A stretch of DNA of 64,000 nucleotides from Serpentinicella sp031432315. Its GTDB lineage: Bacteria; Bacillota; Clostridia; Peptostreptococcales; Natronincolaceae. Below the pieces are notes generated by a model. The model made no database searches, was not told where the DNA came from, and was given only the letters and a program-made list of their open reading frames with translations. The stretch is taken from assembly GCF_031432315.1 (NCBI RefSeq), contig NZ_JAVKGO010000012.1, positions 1 to 64,000 on the forward strand. The letters are read 5' to 3'. Positions 63,187 to 64,000 of this stretch are shown here, piece after piece. The position numbers and the translations under genes are program-made. Numbering within the stretch: position 1 is the stretch's first letter; each line of letters begins with the position of its first letter.

Positions 63187-64000
63187 TTACTTTGCCGCGT
63201 TTGCCGCTACTTGCACTGCATCCCAAACTGTTGCAAAAGGTGGTGCGTAACATAAATCCGCAAAGCCTAATTCCTCCGTAGTCATACCTTGGTCGATAGC
63301 TACTGCAAAAACATCTAGTCTTTTTGCCACACCATCTTCACCAAGCATTTGTGCTCCTAATATCACCATCGATTCTTTTTCATAAACAAGCTTTATCGTT
63401 ATTCGCTTTCTACCTGGATAGCTTCCTGCGTGATTAGCGCTTTTTACAACTACAGTGTCATAGTTTAAATTCATCTCTTTTGCTTCTCGTTCTGTTAATC
63501 CTGTTAACCCTACGGATAAGTCCATTACTTTTAATACGGATGTGCCGATCACCCCTTTAAGCTCCTGGTTTTCTCCAGCAATATGTCCACCTGCAATTCT
63601 TCCTTGTTTATTTGCATTGGTCCCTAAAGGTAAATAGACATTTTCCTTTTTTATTTTATGATAAATGGATGCACAATCGCCGCCAGCATAAACATCTGGA
63701 ATCGTTGTTCTCGAAAAACCATCTACTACTAGGGCACCATTTCTTAAAAACTCAGCCCCACTATCTTTTAGAAGTTCTGTAGCCGGCTTTACCCCTAAAG
63801 CTAATATTACTAAATCTGCATTATAGGTTCCTTTGTCCGTTTTAAGGCCTGTTACCTTTCCATTTCCAGTTAGCTCAGTTAAGCTCTCACCAGTGTGTAC
63901 AGAAACCCCATGCTTTTCTAATTCAGCCCGAATAATCTCACCAAATTCGTCGTCCATTACATTCATAAGCTGGTCAGAGCGCTGAATGATCCTTACCTTC
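63187..64000 (-). CDS. CoA-disulfide reductase / NADH oxidase family protein, 3' part
   Basis: Truncated by the window edge: the frame stays open to base 64000. The C-terminal 271 residues comprise the end of the NAD domain, the second FAD motif TTIPDVYAGGDCA and the dimerisation domain ending PPFATVWDAVQVAANAAK. That ending is typical of CoA-disulfide reductases and related NADH oxidases/polysulfide reductases. The N-terminal active-site Cys is outside the window, so the exact activity cannot be decided. An ATG at 63966 is internal. Confidence 0.85.
   Translation of the reverse strand, partial: KVRIIQRSDQLMNVMDDEFGEIIRAELEKHGVSVHTGESLTELTGNGKVTGLKTDKGTYNADLVILALGVKPATELLKDSGAEFLRNGALVVDGFSRTTIPDVYAGGDCASIYHKIKKENVYLPLGTNANKQGRIAGGHIAGENQELKGVIGTSVLKVMDLSVGLTGLTEREAKEMNLNYDTVVVKSANHAGSYPGRKRITIKLVYEKESMVILGAQMLGEDGVAKRLDVFAVAIDQGMTTEELGFADLCYAPPFATVWDAVQVAANAAK

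Overview
The window reads as chromosomal DNA of a low-G+C, anaerobic-type Firmicute of the class Clostridia. Evidence: AT-rich intergenic DNA, strong GGAGG-type ribosome sites, endospore genes (spoIIID, spoIIQ, spoIID), flagellar rod genes, tandem HD-GYP genes, and an F-type ATP synthase with sodium-site residues and a duplicated c subunit. Alkaliphilus or Natronincola relatives would fit, but the genus cannot be settled from the sequence. There is no transposase, prophage, CRISPR array, rRNA or recognisable tRNA.

Most genes lie on the minus strand, so operons run from high to low coordinates. In that direction they follow a gene order I recall from Bacillus subtilis and many Clostridia: tal-type aldolase, glpX, rho, rpmE, tdk, (CNNM and DUF1385 membrane proteins), prmC, prfA, (queT-queF, zinc transporter, FHA/SEDS/PBP cell-wall cluster), sua5, arginine/tyrosine phosphatase, rpiB, upp, comEB, atpZIBEEFHAGDC, ywmB, murA, spoIID, spoIIQ, spoIIID, mbl, flgF, flgG, flgJ-like, fabZ. 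Genes that interrupt this order look like lineage-specific insertions: a phosphonate-type ABC transporter, a plus-strand HAD hydrolase and a transglutaminase-like protein.

Layout. 1-2.3 kb: two-component system. 2.5-4.7 kb: two tandem HD-GYP phosphodiesterase genes (plus). 4.8-13.5 kb: fatty-acid, flagellar, cell-shape, sporulation and MurA genes. 14.4-22.1 kb: ATP synthase operon. 22.7-29.4 kb: nucleotide salvage, rpiB, phosphatase, tRNA t6A synthesis and a septum/elongation wall-synthesis module. 29.6-36.8 kb: ZIP transporter, queuosine pair under a probable preQ1 riboswitch, transglutaminase, release-factor pair, HAD. 37.1-40.5 kb: phosphonate-type transporter. 41.2-48.7 kb: DUF1385, CNNM, tdk, rpmE, rho, glpX, tal. 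49.2-52.6 kb: twin NSS sodium symporters (plus). 53.2-61.0 kb: complete his operon except histidinol-phosphatase, behind a consensus sigma-A promoter. 61.8-64 kb: PhaC-like synthase and a truncated flavin reductase.

The least explained content is intergenic. At least nine islands are built from the same short modules: 8-bp arrays (GGNNAGTT), 11-bp arrays (GTTNAAC plus four bases, held in phase for up to 13 units), a hairpin whose central pair occurs as A-T, T-A, C-G and G-C in different copies, a 77-bp expanded form of that hairpin in three copies, and a palindrome GGCGAATTCATTCGCC. Modules recur in the same order, and one island sits inside the his operon. The other main observation is the rotor of the ATP synthase: one ordinary sodium-type c subunit next to a four-helix duplicated c subunit whose second hairpin carries Gln instead of Glu.
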